In this document: in pieces, positions 8,683 through 16,731 of the stretch
Layout of the letters: every line of letters begins with the position of its first letter
Position numbering within the stretch: the first letter of the stretch is position 1
Source of the DNA: CAVVAL01 sp963740215
GTDB taxonomy: Bacteria; Actinomycetota; Actinomycetes; Mycobacteriales; Cryptosporangiaceae
NCBI GenBank assembly: GCA_963740215.1
Contig: CAVUDJ010000019.1
Location: 1,984,001-2,048,000 of the forward strand
Length of the DNA stretch: 64,000 nt
Reading direction: 5' to 3'
Program-made: the position numbers and the translations under genes
Notes under the pieces: generated by a model
Told to the model about the DNA's origin: nothing
What the model saw: only the letters and a program-made list of their open reading frames with translations
Database searches by the model: none

Positions 8683-8771
8683 ACTCCGAAGCGTCATAGG
8701 CTCGTCACGTGGAGGACACAGCAGCGGCGAAAGCTAATACCGGACAGCGCACCGAGACACAGGAGGTCACC

Positions 8772-8999
8772 GTGCCCCATCCGGAACCTCTGCACCAGCT
8801 GGTGCTGACGGCCCTTTCCCGCCTGTTCCCCGAAGGGGGGCAGGGCACCGCCCGGCGCAACGCGTGGGCGGCGATGAGCAACAACGCGAGCCACGCTCGC
8901 GATCGCCGCGAGGCCGACCTCGCCATCGCAGCCGCCCTCAACCGCTCGAACCTCAGGGTTTCCGCCCCAGCCGCGCCGAGACAGATCTTCACGGTCTAG
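8772..8999 (+). CDS. Small conserved-looking protein of unknown function
   Basis: A 75-residue cytoplasmic protein. AGGAGG at 8761-8766 sits 5 bases before GTG 8772, one of the clearest ribosome sites in the window, and decides this start over the in-frame GTG 8709. The product is mostly helical with a basic middle (ARRNAWAAMSNNASHARDRREADLAIAAAL) and no signal or membrane segment. I do not recognise the family. It sits 9 bases upstream of the acyltransferase gene and is probably co-transcribed with it. Confidence 0.75.
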   Translation: MPHPEPLHQLVLTALSRLFPEGGQGTARRNAWAAMSNNASHARDRREADLAIAAALNRSNLRVSAPAAPRQIFTV

Positions 9000-9008
9000 C
9001 CTCAGCGC

Positions 9009-9821
9009 ATGGCTGAGCTCGTCTACCCGCCGGTACTCACGGTCGCCCGGGGCGTCTTCCGCTACCTGGGCCTGCAGTTCACCCTCACCGGCACCGAGCA
9101 CGTGCCCCGCACCGGCGGTGCGGTGATGGTGATCAACCATGTCGGCTACATGGACTTCACATTCGCCGGGCTCGCGGCCCGCCCCGCCAAGCGGCTGGTG
9201 CGGTTCATGGCCAAGGACGACGTGTTCCGGCACAAGATCTCCGGCCCGCTGATGCGCGGCATGAAGCACATCCCCGTCGACCGCGAGGCCGGCACTGCCT
9301 CGTTCCGTTCGGCGCTGACGGCGCTGAAGGACGGCGAGATCGTCGGCGTCTTCCCCGAGGCGACGATCTCGCAGTCCTTCGAGCTGAAGGAGTTCAAGTC
9401 CGGCGCGGTGCGGATGGCGCGCGCCGCCGGTGTGCCGCTGCTGCCCACCGTGATCTGGGGGTCCCAGCGCGTCTGGACCAAGGGCCGGCCGCGCAACTTC
9501 AGCCGCGCCCACATCCCGATCTCGATCGCGGTCGGTGAGCAGATGCCTGTGCCGCCGAAGGTCTCCCCCGACGACGTGGCCAACGAGCTGCGCGAACGCA
9601 TGGACAAGCTGCTCCACGGCGTGCAGGACGTGTACCCCGACAAGCCCCGGGGCGACGATGACCGCTGGTGGCTGCCCGCACGGCTCGGCGGCACCGCGCC
9701 CACCCCGGAGGAGGCCGCCGCGATGGACGCCGCGTACTCCGAGGAGCGTCGCGCCCGCCGCGCCGAGCGCCTGCAGCGAAAGGGCGGCTCCGCCGACGGC
9801 GAGACGCCCGCCGCCAACTAG
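9009..9821 (+). CDS. 1-acylglycerol-3-phosphate acyltransferase-like protein (PlsC family)
   Basis: The 270-residue product belongs to the PlsC family that acylates lysophosphatidate at the membrane. The HX4D motif appears as NHVGYMD at about residue 40, block II as KHIPVDRE, block III as FPEATISQS and block IV as PLLPTVIWG. The usual FPEGTRS is FPEATIS here, which occurs in some actinobacterial homologues and may shift acceptor choice. The C-terminal 50 residues are an Ala/Arg/Glu-rich charged tail. It is followed 9 bases later by the DUF4191 gene. Confidence 0.9.
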   Translation: MAELVYPPVLTVARGVFRYLGLQFTLTGTEHVPRTGGAVMVINHVGYMDFTFAGLAARPAKRLVRFMAKDDVFRHKISGPLMRGMKHIPVDREAGTASFRSALTALKDGEIVGVFPEATISQSFELKEFKSGAVRMARAAGVPLLPTVIWGSQRVWTKGRPRNFSRAHIPISIAVGEQMPVPPKVSPDDVANELRERMDKLLHGVQDVYPDKPRGDDDRWWLPARLGGTAPTPEEAAAMDAAYSEERRARRAERLQRKGGSADGETPAAN

Positions 9822-9830
9822 ACTTCCGTC

Positions 9831-10526
9831 ATGGCCACCTCCGAGGAGAAGCTGTCCTTCCGGGACCGCTTGAAGCAGATCGGGCCCGCATTCAGCTTCG
9901 TGCGGCGTCACGACAAGCTGATCATCCCGCTGCTGCTCCTGACGTTCCTCGTTCCGATCGCCATCGGCATCGGGGTCGCGCTCGTCACCGGCGACTGGCT
10001 GGTGACGATGCCGCTCGCGGTCGCGTTCAGCCTCCTGCTCACGATGCTCGTCTTCACGCGGCGGGTCGCGCGGGCCACGTACGCCGAGGTCGAGGGCAAG
10101 CCGGGTGCCGCCGCAGCAGTGCTGCAGAACATGCGCGGCAACTGGCGCATCACGCCCGGCGTCGCGGCCACCGTCCAGCAGGATGTCGTGCACCGCGTCG
10201 TCGGCCGCCCCGGCGTGATCCTGCTGATCGAAGGCTCGCCGGCCCGCCTCAAGAACCTCATCGTCCAGGAGAAGAAGCGGGTCAGCCGGGTCGCGCCGGA
10301 CGTCCCGATCTACGACATCACGGTCGGCGACGGCGAAGGCGAGGTGCCGCTGCGCAAGCTGCAGACGCACTTCATCAAGATGCCGCGCAACATCACGCCG
10401 AAGCAGATCAACGCACTGGAGAACCGGCTACAGGCGCTCACCGCCACGCGGCCGCCGCTGCCGAAGGGTCCGCTGCCCAAGGGCGCCCGCATGCCGAAGG
10501 GCGCGAAGCTCAACCGCCGCGGCTGA
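9831..10526 (+). CDS. DUF4191 membrane protein
   Basis: The 231-residue product matches the actinobacterial DUF4191 family that accompanies lipA. Two adjacent membrane helices lie at about residues 29-52 and 54-76, followed by a soluble domain (GVILLIEGSPARLKNLIVQEKKRVSRV) and a basic tail of PKGPLPKGARMPKG repeats. Its role is unknown; the lasting synteny with lipA suggests a link to lipoylation or envelope metabolism, but this is inference. A strong hairpin follows at 10541-10593. Confidence 0.93.
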   Translation: MATSEEKLSFRDRLKQIGPAFSFVRRHDKLIIPLLLLTFLVPIAIGIGVALVTGDWLVTMPLAVAFSLLLTMLVFTRRVARATYAEVEGKPGAAAAVLQNMRGNWRITPGVAATVQQDVVHRVVGRPGVILLIEGSPARLKNLIVQEKKRVSRVAPDVPIYDITVGDGEGEVPLRKLQTHFIKMPRNITPKQINALENRLQALTATRPPLPKGPLPKGARMPKGAKLNRRG

Positions 10527-10540
10527 CGGCCCGCCGGGCT

Positions 10541-10593
10541 GTTCGCGGAAATCGCCCAGGATCGCCGGCTAGACGTCGGCGATTTCCGCGAAC
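10541..10593. terminator. Bidirectional hairpin terminator, family A
   Basis: Perfect 16-bp arms GTTCGCGGAAATCGCC (10541-10556) and GGCGATTTCCGCGAAC (10578-10593) lie between the convergent DUF4191 and PRPP synthetase genes, so one hairpin can end both transcripts. Almost the same stem recurs at 11965-12021. Confidence 0.85.
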
Positions 10594-10607
10594 ACGTCCT
10601 CTGGTGC

Positions 10608-11549
10608 TCAGGAGTGGAACAGCGTGCTCACGGACTCACCGTTGTGGATCCGCCGCATCGCCTCGGCCAGCGCGGGCGCGATCGACAGCACCTTGAGTTT
10701 CGGCACATGCTTCTCGGTCGCGATCGGCACCGTGTTCGTGCACACGATCTCGGTCACGTCGGTCTGAGCGCCGAGCCGGTCCAGCGCGTCGCTGGAGAAC
10801 AGGCCGTGCGTGCAGGCGATCCGGATCGACTGCACCTTCTGCTCGCGTAGCCGCTCCAGCAGTTCGAGGACGGTGCTGCCCTTGGCGATCTCGTCGTCGA
10901 GGACGATCACATCGCGGCCGGTCACCTCGCCGATCACCGCGCTGATGCTCACCTTGTCGTCGCTGAACCGCTGCTTGGCGCCGGCCGCCACCGGCGTGCC
11001 GAGCAGCCGCGCGAACGCCGCCGCCTCCTTCGCGTTGCCGAGGTCCGGCGAGACGACGACCGAGTTCGACAGATCGTACTGCCTGAAGTGCGCGGCCAGC
11101 TCCCGCAGAGCGTGCAGGTGGTCGACGGGGATGCTGAAGAAGCCGTGGACCTGGGGCGAGTGCATCGTCAGCGCGAGCACCCTCGACGCACCGGCCGCCA
11201 CCAGCAGGTCGGCGACGAGCTTGGCGCCGATCGAGATCCGCGGCGCGTCCTTCTTGTCCGAACGCGCGTACGCGAAGTGCGGCATGACCACGGTGGTGCG
11301 CGCCGCCGAGGCGCCACGGGCGGCGTCCAGCATGAGCAGCAGCTCGACCAGGTTCTCCTGGACGGGCGGCACCAGCGGCTGGATCAGGTACACGTCACGT
11401 TCGCGGCAGTTCGCCTGGAGCTGGACCTCCAGGCAGTCGTTGGCGAACCGCTGGACGCGCGTGGGCGACAGCGGAGCGCCGAGATGGGCGCAGATCTCCT
11501 GGGCGAGTTCTGGGTGGGCGCTACCGCTGAAGACAGCGATGTCTCGCAA
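10608..11549 (-). CDS. Ribose-phosphate pyrophosphokinase paralogue
   Basis: The 313-residue product aligns with PRPP synthetase, which makes PRPP from ribose-5-phosphate and ATP. The N-terminal FSGSAHPELAQEIC, YLIQPLVPPVQENLVELLLMLDAARGASA and HFAYARSDKKDAPRISIGAKL are clear. The PRPP-binding loop, normally VVDDxxDTGGT, reads VIVLDDEIAKGST: the two acidic residues remain but the TGG turn is replaced. The metal/ATP region also differs (TMHSPQVHGFF for DLHADQIQGFF). It is therefore probably a second, divergent synthetase rather than the housekeeping one. The start is TTG 11549. It lies 15 bases after the RDD gene and may share its transcript. Confidence 0.88.
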   Translation of the reverse strand: MRDIAVFSGSAHPELAQEICAHLGAPLSPTRVQRFANDCLEVQLQANCRERDVYLIQPLVPPVQENLVELLLMLDAARGASAARTTVVMPHFAYARSDKKDAPRISIGAKLVADLLVAAGASRVLALTMHSPQVHGFFSIPVDHLHALRELAAHFRQYDLSNSVVVSPDLGNAKEAAAFARLLGTPVAAGAKQRFSDDKVSISAVIGEVTGRDVIVLDDEIAKGSTVLELLERLREQKVQSIRIACTHGLFSSDALDRLGAQTDVTEIVCTNTVPIATEKHVPKLKVLSIAPALAEAMRRIHNGESVSTLFHS

Positions 11550-11564
11550 GAAACGAACCTCTCA

Positions 11565-11942
11565 TCAGCCTCGGACCATGACCGAGCCGGCGGCCCGGTC
11601 GTGCCAGCCACGCCCGTTGCGGTCCATGACGACCGCCGGCAGGACGAGCTGGAGCAGGAGGGCGCGCAGCGCAGCGCGAGGGATCCCGACGGAGCCACCG
11701 TCGGCGAACCGGACGCAGCCGATACCCAGCAGACGCATACCCGGGGTCTGGCCGAACAGGCCGACGAAGAACGCCTGCGCGAGGAAGAAGACGGCGGCGC
11801 TGGCCACCCGTGGCGGATCGGGCCGCGTGAAGAGGGCGGCGACGAGAGCGGCGAGAACGCAGTCGACCGCCAGCGCGGCGAGGCGGCGGCCGAAGCCTGC
11901 CGGGGAGCCCGCGCCGGATTCGGGCAAGATCGGCTCGGACAC
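11565..11942 (-). CDS. RDD family membrane protein
   Basis: A 125-residue membrane protein of the RDD family. AGFGRRLAALAVDCVLAALVAAL gives the defining Arg and first Asp near the first helix, and hydrophobic segments follow at about residues 62-82 and 98-115. GTG 11942 follows AGGAG closely, which is a tight spacing. The gene adjoins glnA/glnII in many actinobacteria. It is separated from glnII by the hairpin at 11965-12021 and precedes the PRPP synthetase gene by 15 bases. Confidence 0.85.
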   Translation of the reverse strand: MSEPILPESGAGSPAGFGRRLAALAVDCVLAALVAALFTRPDPPRVASAAVFFLAQAFFVGLFGQTPGMRLLGIGCVRFADGGSVGIPRAALRALLLQLVLPAVVMDRNGRGWHDRAAGSVMVRG

Positions 11943-11964
11943 GCTCCTGAGCCTAGTGGGCGCG

Positions 11965-12021
11965 CTGTTCGCGGAAATCGCGGGCACCGAGGCGGCGTTC
12001 CCCCGCGATTTCCGCGAACAG
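11965..12021 (-). terminator. Hairpin terminator after glnII, family A
   Basis: Perfect 20-bp arms CTGTTCGCGGAAATCGCGGG (11965-11984) and its complement (12002-12021) lie 5 bases past the glnII stop codon. The stem repeats the one at 10541-10593, though the flanking genes are unrelated. Confidence 0.85.
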
Positions 12022-12025
12022 GGTG

Positions 12026-13027
12026 TTACTTCGCCAGCGCCGAGCAGCACGTCTCGATGATCAGGCGGGTGGTGACGTACGGGTCGCAGTTGGCGTTCGG
12101 GCGGCGGTCCTCGATGTAGCCCTTGCCGTCCTGCTCCACCTGCCACGGGATGCGGACCGAGGCGCCACGGTCGGAGACGCCGTAGCTGTACTCGCTCCAC
12201 GGCGCGGTCTCGTGCAGGCCGGTGAGCCGGTGCTCGATCTCGGCGCCGTACCCGGCGACGTGCTCGTCCTTGCGCTTACCCAGCGCGTCGCACGCGGTGA
12301 TGATCGCGTCGTAGTTCTCGCGCATCGCCTTGGTGGAGAAGTTGGTGTGCGCGCCGGCACCGTTCCAGTCGCCCTTGACCGGCTTCGGGTCGAGCGTCGC
12401 GGCGACGTCGAACTCCTCGGCGATGCGGTACAGGAGCCACCGGGCGATCCACAGCTCGTCGGCAACCTGCGGCGCGGCGACCGGGCCGATCTGGAACTCC
12501 CACTGGCCGGGCATGACCTCCGCGTTGATGCCGGAGAGGTGCAGGCCAGCTTCGAGGCAGGCGTCCATGTGCGCCTCGACGATCTCGCGGCCGAACACCT
12601 CGTCGGCGCCGACGCCGCAGTAGTAGCCGCCCTGCGGGGCCGGGAAGCCGCCGGTCGGGAAGCCGAGCGGGCGGCCGTCCTTGAAGAAGGTGTACTCCTG
12701 CTCGATCCCGAAGATCGGCTCCTGGTCGCCGAACTCCTCGGCGATCGCGGCGCAGGCGGCCCGCGAGTTGGACGGGTGCGGCTGCATGTCGATGGTGAGC
12801 ACCTCGGCCATCACCAGGACGTTGTCGCCACCGCGGATCGGGTCCGGGCAGGAGAAGACGGGCCGCAGCACACAGTCCGACTTGTCGCCGGGGGCCTGGT
12901 TGGTGCTCGAACCGTCGAAGCCCCAGATGGGCAGCTCCGCGCCGTCCTCGAGGATCTTGGTCTTCGAGCGAAGCTTGGCGGTCGGCTGTGTGCCGTCGAT
13001 CCAGATGTATTCGGCCTTGTACGCCAT
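12026..13027 (-). CDS. glnII: Glutamine synthetase type II (GSII)
   Basis: The 333-residue product is a eukaryotic-like GSII, much shorter than GSI. Diagnostic stretches are YKAEYIWIDG, LPIWGFDGSSTNQAPGDKSDCVLRPV (about 32-57), GIEQEYTFF (metal ligands), GPVAAPQVADELWIARWLLYRIAEEF, GDWNGAGAHTNFSTKAMR and the C-terminal EDRRPNANCDPYVTTRLIIETC. It makes glutamine from glutamate, ammonia and ATP in the cytoplasm and is not adenylylated by GlnE. It is divergent from glnA; a weak cluster of GlnR-like half-sites lies at 13085-13111. A family A terminator follows. Confidence 0.97.
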   Translation of the reverse strand: MAYKAEYIWIDGTQPTAKLRSKTKILEDGAELPIWGFDGSSTNQAPGDKSDCVLRPVFSCPDPIRGGDNVLVMAEVLTIDMQPHPSNSRAACAAIAEEFGDQEPIFGIEQEYTFFKDGRPLGFPTGGFPAPQGGYYCGVGADEVFGREIVEAHMDACLEAGLHLSGINAEVMPGQWEFQIGPVAAPQVADELWIARWLLYRIAEEFDVAATLDPKPVKGDWNGAGAHTNFSTKAMRENYDAIITACDALGKRKDEHVAGYGAEIEHRLTGLHETAPWSEYSYGVSDRGASVRIPWQVEQDGKGYIEDRRPNANCDPYVTTRLIIETCCSALAK

Positions 13028-13084
13028 CGTCGGTAAAGCCTTCCGTCTCGATCTTGTAGTCCGTGGCGACTCTGACAGCGCGGC

Positions 13085-13111
13085 GTTTCAAGGATGTTGC
13101 ACAGCTGTACC
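13085..13111 (-). promoter_or_regulatory. Possible GlnR half-sites before glnII
   Basis: Read on the minus strand the sequence is GGTAC-N6-GCAAC-N6-GAAAC, which keeps the 11-bp spacing of GlnR half-sites but matches the consensus only partly. It lies 58-84 bases before the glnII start, a suitable promoter position. Confidence 0.4.
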
Positions 13112-13212
13112 GGCGACGTGAACGGGCTGGCGGCGCGCCCGGCATGGCACTAGCGTCCAGACATCATCTGACGTGCGTGGATGCGGGTACGTCGCGCCAG
13201 ATGACCGGCTGC

Positions 13213-13250
13213 GTAACAGCGTCGAAACAAAGGGGACACGGCCGGGCAAC
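13213..13250 (+). promoter_or_regulatory. GlnR-type box before glnA
   Basis: The sequence GTAAC-N6-GAAAC-N6-GACAC-N6-GCAAC at 13213-13250 reproduces the full four-half-site GlnR box (GTnAC-N6-GaAAC twice) with correct spacing; the first pair is perfect and the second has two mismatches. It lies 49-86 bases before the glnA start. Confidence 0.75.
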
Positions 13251-13298
13251 CGTGAATCCTTACCGTTCAAGCCAGCGACCTACCCACACGGAGGACGG

Positions 13299-14723
13299 AT
13301 GTTTTCCAACGCCGAGGAGCTGCTCAGCTACATCAAGAACGAAGGTGTCAGCTTCATCGACATCCGGTTCTGCGACCTGCCGGGCATCATGCAGCACTTC
13401 AACGTGCCGGTCGAATCGTTCACCGAGGACACCCTCACGGAGGGCCTCGCCTTCGACGGTTCGTCGATCCGCGGGTTCCAGCAGATCCACGAGTCGGACA
13501 TGCTGCTGCTCCCCGACGTGACCACCGCGTACCTCGACGCCTTCCGGGCCGAGAAGACGATCGCGCTCAACTTCTTCATCCACGACCCGTTCACGCGCGA
13601 GGCCTACAGCCGTGACCCGCGCAACATCGCTCGCAAGGCCGAGCAGTACCTGAAGAACAGCGGCGTCGCCGACACCGCGTACTTCGGCGCCGAGGCCGAG
13701 TTCTACGTCTTCGACTCGATCCGCCACGACACCGCCGCGCACGAGGCCTACTACCACATCGACTCGATCGAGGGTCAGTGGAACACCGGCCGCCAGGAAG
13801 AAGGCGGCAACCGCGGCTACAAGACGAAGTACAAGGGCGGGTACTTCCCCGTCCCGCCGGTCGACCACTACGCCGATCTGCGCGATCAGATCACCAGGAA
13901 CCTGATCACCGCCGGCATCGAGGTCGAACGCGCGCACCACGAGGTCGGCACCGCGGGCCAGGCGGAGATCAACTTCAAGTTCTCCACCCTGCTGCACTCG
14001 GCCGACAACATGATGCTCTTCAAGTACATCGTGAAGAACACCGCGTGGGCCGCCGGCAAGACCGCCACCTTCATGCCCAAGCCCCTCTTCGGTGACAACG
14101 GCTCCGGCATGCACACCCACCAGTCGCTCTGGAAGGACGGCGATCCGCTCTTCTACGACGAGGTCGGCTACGCCGGGCTCTCGGACACCGCTCGCTGGTA
14201 CATCGGCGGCCTGCTCAGGCACGCGCCGTCGCTGCTCGCGTTCACCAACCCGACCGTCAACTCGTACCGGCGACTCGTGCCCGGCTATGAGGCCCCGGTC
14301 AACCTGGTGTACTCGCAGCGGAACCGGTCGGCGTGCACGCGTATCCCGGTCACCGGCGCCAACCCGAAGGCCAAGCGCATCGAGTTCCGCGTTCCCGACC
14401 CGTCGGCGAACCCGTACCTCGCGTACTCGGCGATGGTGATGGCCGGCCTCGACGGCATCAAGAACAAGTTCGAGCCGCCCGCCCCGGTCGACAAGGACCT
14501 GTACGAGCTGGCCCCGGACGAGATCGCCGAGGTCGAGCAGGTCCCCGGTTCGCTCGACGAGGTTCTCGACGCGCTCGAAGCCGACCACGAGTACCTGCTC
14601 GACGGTGGCGTATTCACGCCGGACCTCATCGAGACGTGGATCGCGTTCAAGCGCGAGCACGAGATCGACCCCATCCGGCTTCGCCCGACCCCGCACGAGT
14701 TCGCGCTGTATTACGACATCTGA
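13299..14723 (+). CDS. glnA: Glutamine synthetase type I (adenylylation-type)
   Basis: The 474-residue product is a dodecameric GSI-beta: FDGSSIRGFQQIHESDMLL, FGAEAEFYVFDSI, NGSGMHTHQSLWKDG, NRSACTRIPV and RVPDPSANPYLAYSAMVMAGLDG are all present. The adenylylation site is kept as DKDLYELAPDEI, so the GlnE encoded at 40-43 kb should modify it. ATG 13299 follows GGAGG; the open frame upstream is noncoding. A GlnR box precedes it and a very strong TTCG-loop terminator follows. The last four codons and the terminator are duplicated 1.57 kb downstream. Confidence 0.98.
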   Translation: MFSNAEELLSYIKNEGVSFIDIRFCDLPGIMQHFNVPVESFTEDTLTEGLAFDGSSIRGFQQIHESDMLLLPDVTTAYLDAFRAEKTIALNFFIHDPFTREAYSRDPRNIARKAEQYLKNSGVADTAYFGAEAEFYVFDSIRHDTAAHEAYYHIDSIEGQWNTGRQEEGGNRGYKTKYKGGYFPVPPVDHYADLRDQITRNLITAGIEVERAHHEVGTAGQAEINFKFSTLLHSADNMMLFKYIVKNTAWAAGKTATFMPKPLFGDNGSGMHTHQSLWKDGDPLFYDEVGYAGLSDTARWYIGGLLRHAPSLLAFTNPTVNSYRRLVPGYEAPVNLVYSQRNRSACTRIPVTGANPKAKRIEFRVPDPSANPYLAYSAMVMAGLDGIKNKFEPPAPVDKDLYELAPDEIAEVEQVPGSLDEVLDALEADHEYLLDGGVFTPDLIETWIAFKREHEIDPIRLRPTPHEFALYYDI

Positions 14724-15005
14724 GCGTCCTGGGCCCTGACCTGCTTCGGCAGGTCAGGGCCCTCGCATGCCGTCGGCAGGCCGTCAGCCGCGCCCCTGCC
14801 GTTGCGGAGCATCCGATCGATGGCCTTGCTCGTACGCGCTTCGCTCGACGGCATCAGGGGCGTGTACGTCCGGAGCGTGAAGCCCGAGTGTTGCACTGCC
14901 GAATTCCTCTGTCCTTGGAGTCAAGGCGCCGCTGGCGCGACGCACCGTGCCCGCTCGCGCTCGGCCTGCTGGCGGCGCTAGGGCGCCGGTATCGGCCGGC
15001 GCGGC
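14712..15005 (+). repeat. 294-bp direct repeat, copy 1 (glnA 3' end and beyond)
   Basis: The segment starts at the glnA codon for the last Tyr (TAC GAC ATC TGA), includes the terminator, and is repeated at 16283-16576 with about 8 mismatches. Similarity to a third, more diverged copy at 18367-18562 continues to about 15049 (AAGATCAAGAGCATGCCTCC). No gene is seen in 14724-15099. Confidence 0.95.
14731..14762 (+). terminator. glnA terminator with TTCG loop
   Basis: Perfect 14-bp arms GGGCCCTGACCTGC and GCAGGTCAGGGCCC close on a TTCG tetraloop 7 bases after the glnA stop codon. An identical hairpin lies at 16302-16333 in the repeat copy. Confidence 0.93.
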
Positions 15006-15099
15006 CGGCCGCACCATGTGCGTCGAAGATCAAGAGCATGCCTCCGGCGTGCTCGACGGGATGGCGGCAGCACAGCGATTCCACGGACTCAACGTGACT

Positions 15100-15603
15100 T
15101 CAGGCGGATGGTGAGGTGATGATTTCCTCGCCTTCGCCGTTGGGTTCCTCGAAGCCGGAGAGATAAGAAGTCAGGATGTCCTCGGTGATCGGGAACGCAG
15201 CGTTCGCGTCGAACCGTTGGCTCCGCTCGTCCAGGCGTTGACGCAACACCGCCGGATCGACCTTGAGGTAAACCAGCCTCCACCGGCCTCCGGCGTCCTC
15301 AATGAGCCTCTTGTACTGCTCTCTCCTTGCGCGCTGCCAGAAGCTGAAATCCACGACCACTGGGCGCCCCTGCCGGATCAGCGACAGGAGGCGGTCGCGC
15401 AGTGCGCTCTCAGCGGTTATGGAGTGCTCCGCGTACTGGGCGGGGTGGTAGTCGACTCCGTAACGTCCGAAGCGGGTCCAGATCTCCTCATCGATGGACA
15501 GCCTGACGTGGCCCTCCGCTTCCAGTCGCTGCGCGTACGTCGTCTTGCCAGATCCCGCCACTCCACACAGCATCACTACGTTCGTTACGTCAGGCCCGAT
15601 CAC
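15100..15603 (-). CDS. P-loop kinase-like ATP-binding protein
   Basis: A 167-residue cytoplasmic P-loop protein of the AAA_33/Zeta-like small-molecule kinase type. Walker A is GVAGSGKTTYA at about residues 14-24, an early acidic motif is LSIDEEIW, and VVVDFSFWQRARREQYKRL is a Walker-B-like strand with the lid-type basic helix after it. The C-terminus is acidic. Family members phosphorylate small molecules such as antibiotics, nucleosides or sugars; the substrate here is unknown. The gene lies between the two copies of the 294-bp repeat and points toward glnA, so it is island cargo. Start GTG 15603. Confidence 0.8.
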   Translation of the reverse strand: MIGPDVTNVVMLCGVAGSGKTTYAQRLEAEGHVRLSIDEEIWTRFGRYGVDYHPAQYAEHSITAESALRDRLLSLIRQGRPVVVDFSFWQRARREQYKRLIEDAGGRWRLVYLKVDPAVLRQRLDERSQRFDANAAFPITEDILTSYLSGFEEPNGEGEEIITSPSA

Positions 15604-15805
15604 CGACGGCTCCCCATCTCAGCGCGTGCCATTAGCGTGCCATTACGGCCGGGCGAAACGGGTCACGAGCGGTCACCAGCGGACAGTCGGCTGACGGCCG
15701 TTGTACTGGTCGCGCCAGGTCACCCTCCGAACGCGAGTGATCTTCCAAACTGAGGCTGTCCACTACGCCCGGGGCCGTGGGGGTGCGAGATGGCATCCTG
15801 GGCCG

Positions 15806-16102
15806 ATGACCGACCCGCCGCCCGGTGGACCGTTGATCGACGAAGAGGTCCGCCTGCTGGAGATGCTGCTCGCGCGGTACGTCACGTACGACCTCGACCA
15901 GTTCGAGAACCTCCATGTCGGCGGTCCGCATGGTGACGTCTTCATCCACATCACTACGGCAGATCAGCCAGGGTTTCCCGGCCCGATCTGGAACACGATC
16001 TGGCCTCGTCCATCCGGCGTGGAGGCTGATGCTGTAGAGCAGCGAAGTACAGCAGCCGAGGACTCACGATCGAGCGGCGACGATCCGGACGGCACCACCT
16101 GA
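15806..16102 (+). CDS. Small hypothetical protein between the direct repeats
   Basis: A 98-residue acidic protein from ATG 15806. Residues 8-55 (LIDEEVRLLEMLLARYVTYDLDQFENLHVGGPHGDVFIHI) read like a real alpha/beta domain; the tail after residue 70 is low-complexity and may be read-through into noncoding sequence. I do not recognise the family. The repeat motif GATCTTCCAAACTG lies just upstream at 15739-15752. It is divergent from the P-loop kinase gene. It may be the 5' part of a truncated gene. Confidence 0.45.
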   Translation: MTDPPPGGPLIDEEVRLLEMLLARYVTYDLDQFENLHVGGPHGDVFIHITTADQPGFPGPIWNTIWPRPSGVEADAVEQRSTAAEDSRSSGDDPDGTT

Positions 16103-16282
16103 CCTCGCAGCAGGTTCGTCCGAGCCCCACCCCGGATAGTTCGGGACGAGGGGCGCCACGATGCCAGGCCGTCGGAGGTGGACCAGCGGTGGCCAACGAC
16201 CACCGACGTCCACTCGTGTAGCAGCAGGTCACCAGCCGTTCGGCTTGCTCCGCTGCGAGTCGTTTACAACGCCCGTCAGTTC

Positions 16283-16576
16283 TACGACATCTGAGCGTCC
16301 TGGGCCCTGACCTGCTTCGGCAGGTCAGGGCCCTCGCATGCCATCGGCAGGCCGTCAGACGCGCCCGGGCCGTTGCGGCGCATCCGATCGATGGCCTTGC
16401 TCGTACGCGCCTCGCTCGACGGCATCAGGGGCGTGTACGTCCGGAGCGTGAAGCCCGAGTGTTGCACTGCCGAATTCCTCTGTCCCTGGAGTCAAGGCGC
16501 CGCTGGCGCGACGCACCGTGCCCGCTCCCGCTCGGCCTGCTGGCGGCGCTAGGGCGCCGGTATCGGCCGGCGCGGC
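16283..16576 (+). repeat. 294-bp direct repeat, copy 2
   Basis: About 97% identical to 14712-15005. It begins with the same glnA terminal codons TACGACATCTGA although no glnA coding sequence precedes them, and carries the same TTCG-loop hairpin (16302-16333). Unlike copy 1 it stops matching at about 16576. No gene is seen in 16103-16679. Confidence 0.95.
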
Positions 16577-16731
16577 GGGCAGTACCGTTCCGGGGCGCCT
16601 GATGACAGGTGCCTTCGACGGGAACGCTTTCTGGCCCGGCAGAAGGTCGACCCTCCGGATGAGCCGCGCTTGCTTTAGCGTGCCAGGATCTTGTTGGTCG
16701 CCAGACCGGGCGGATCAGAGCGGGGGAATCG

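Noticed and set aside
11088..12119. 343-residue open frame opposite the PRPP synthetase and RDD genes
   Set aside because: Mirror-frame artefact of high GC; composition is Asp/Glu/Arg-rich nonsense and clear genes occupy the other strand.
13260..14696. 478-residue open frame antisense to glnA
   Set aside because: Exact shadow of glnA codon positions, with no start signal and no homology pattern.
14700..16600. tRNA gene as the attachment site of the island
   Set aside because: No cloverleaf or TTCGAATC-type T-loop could be found around either repeat copy; the repeat begins in glnA codons instead.
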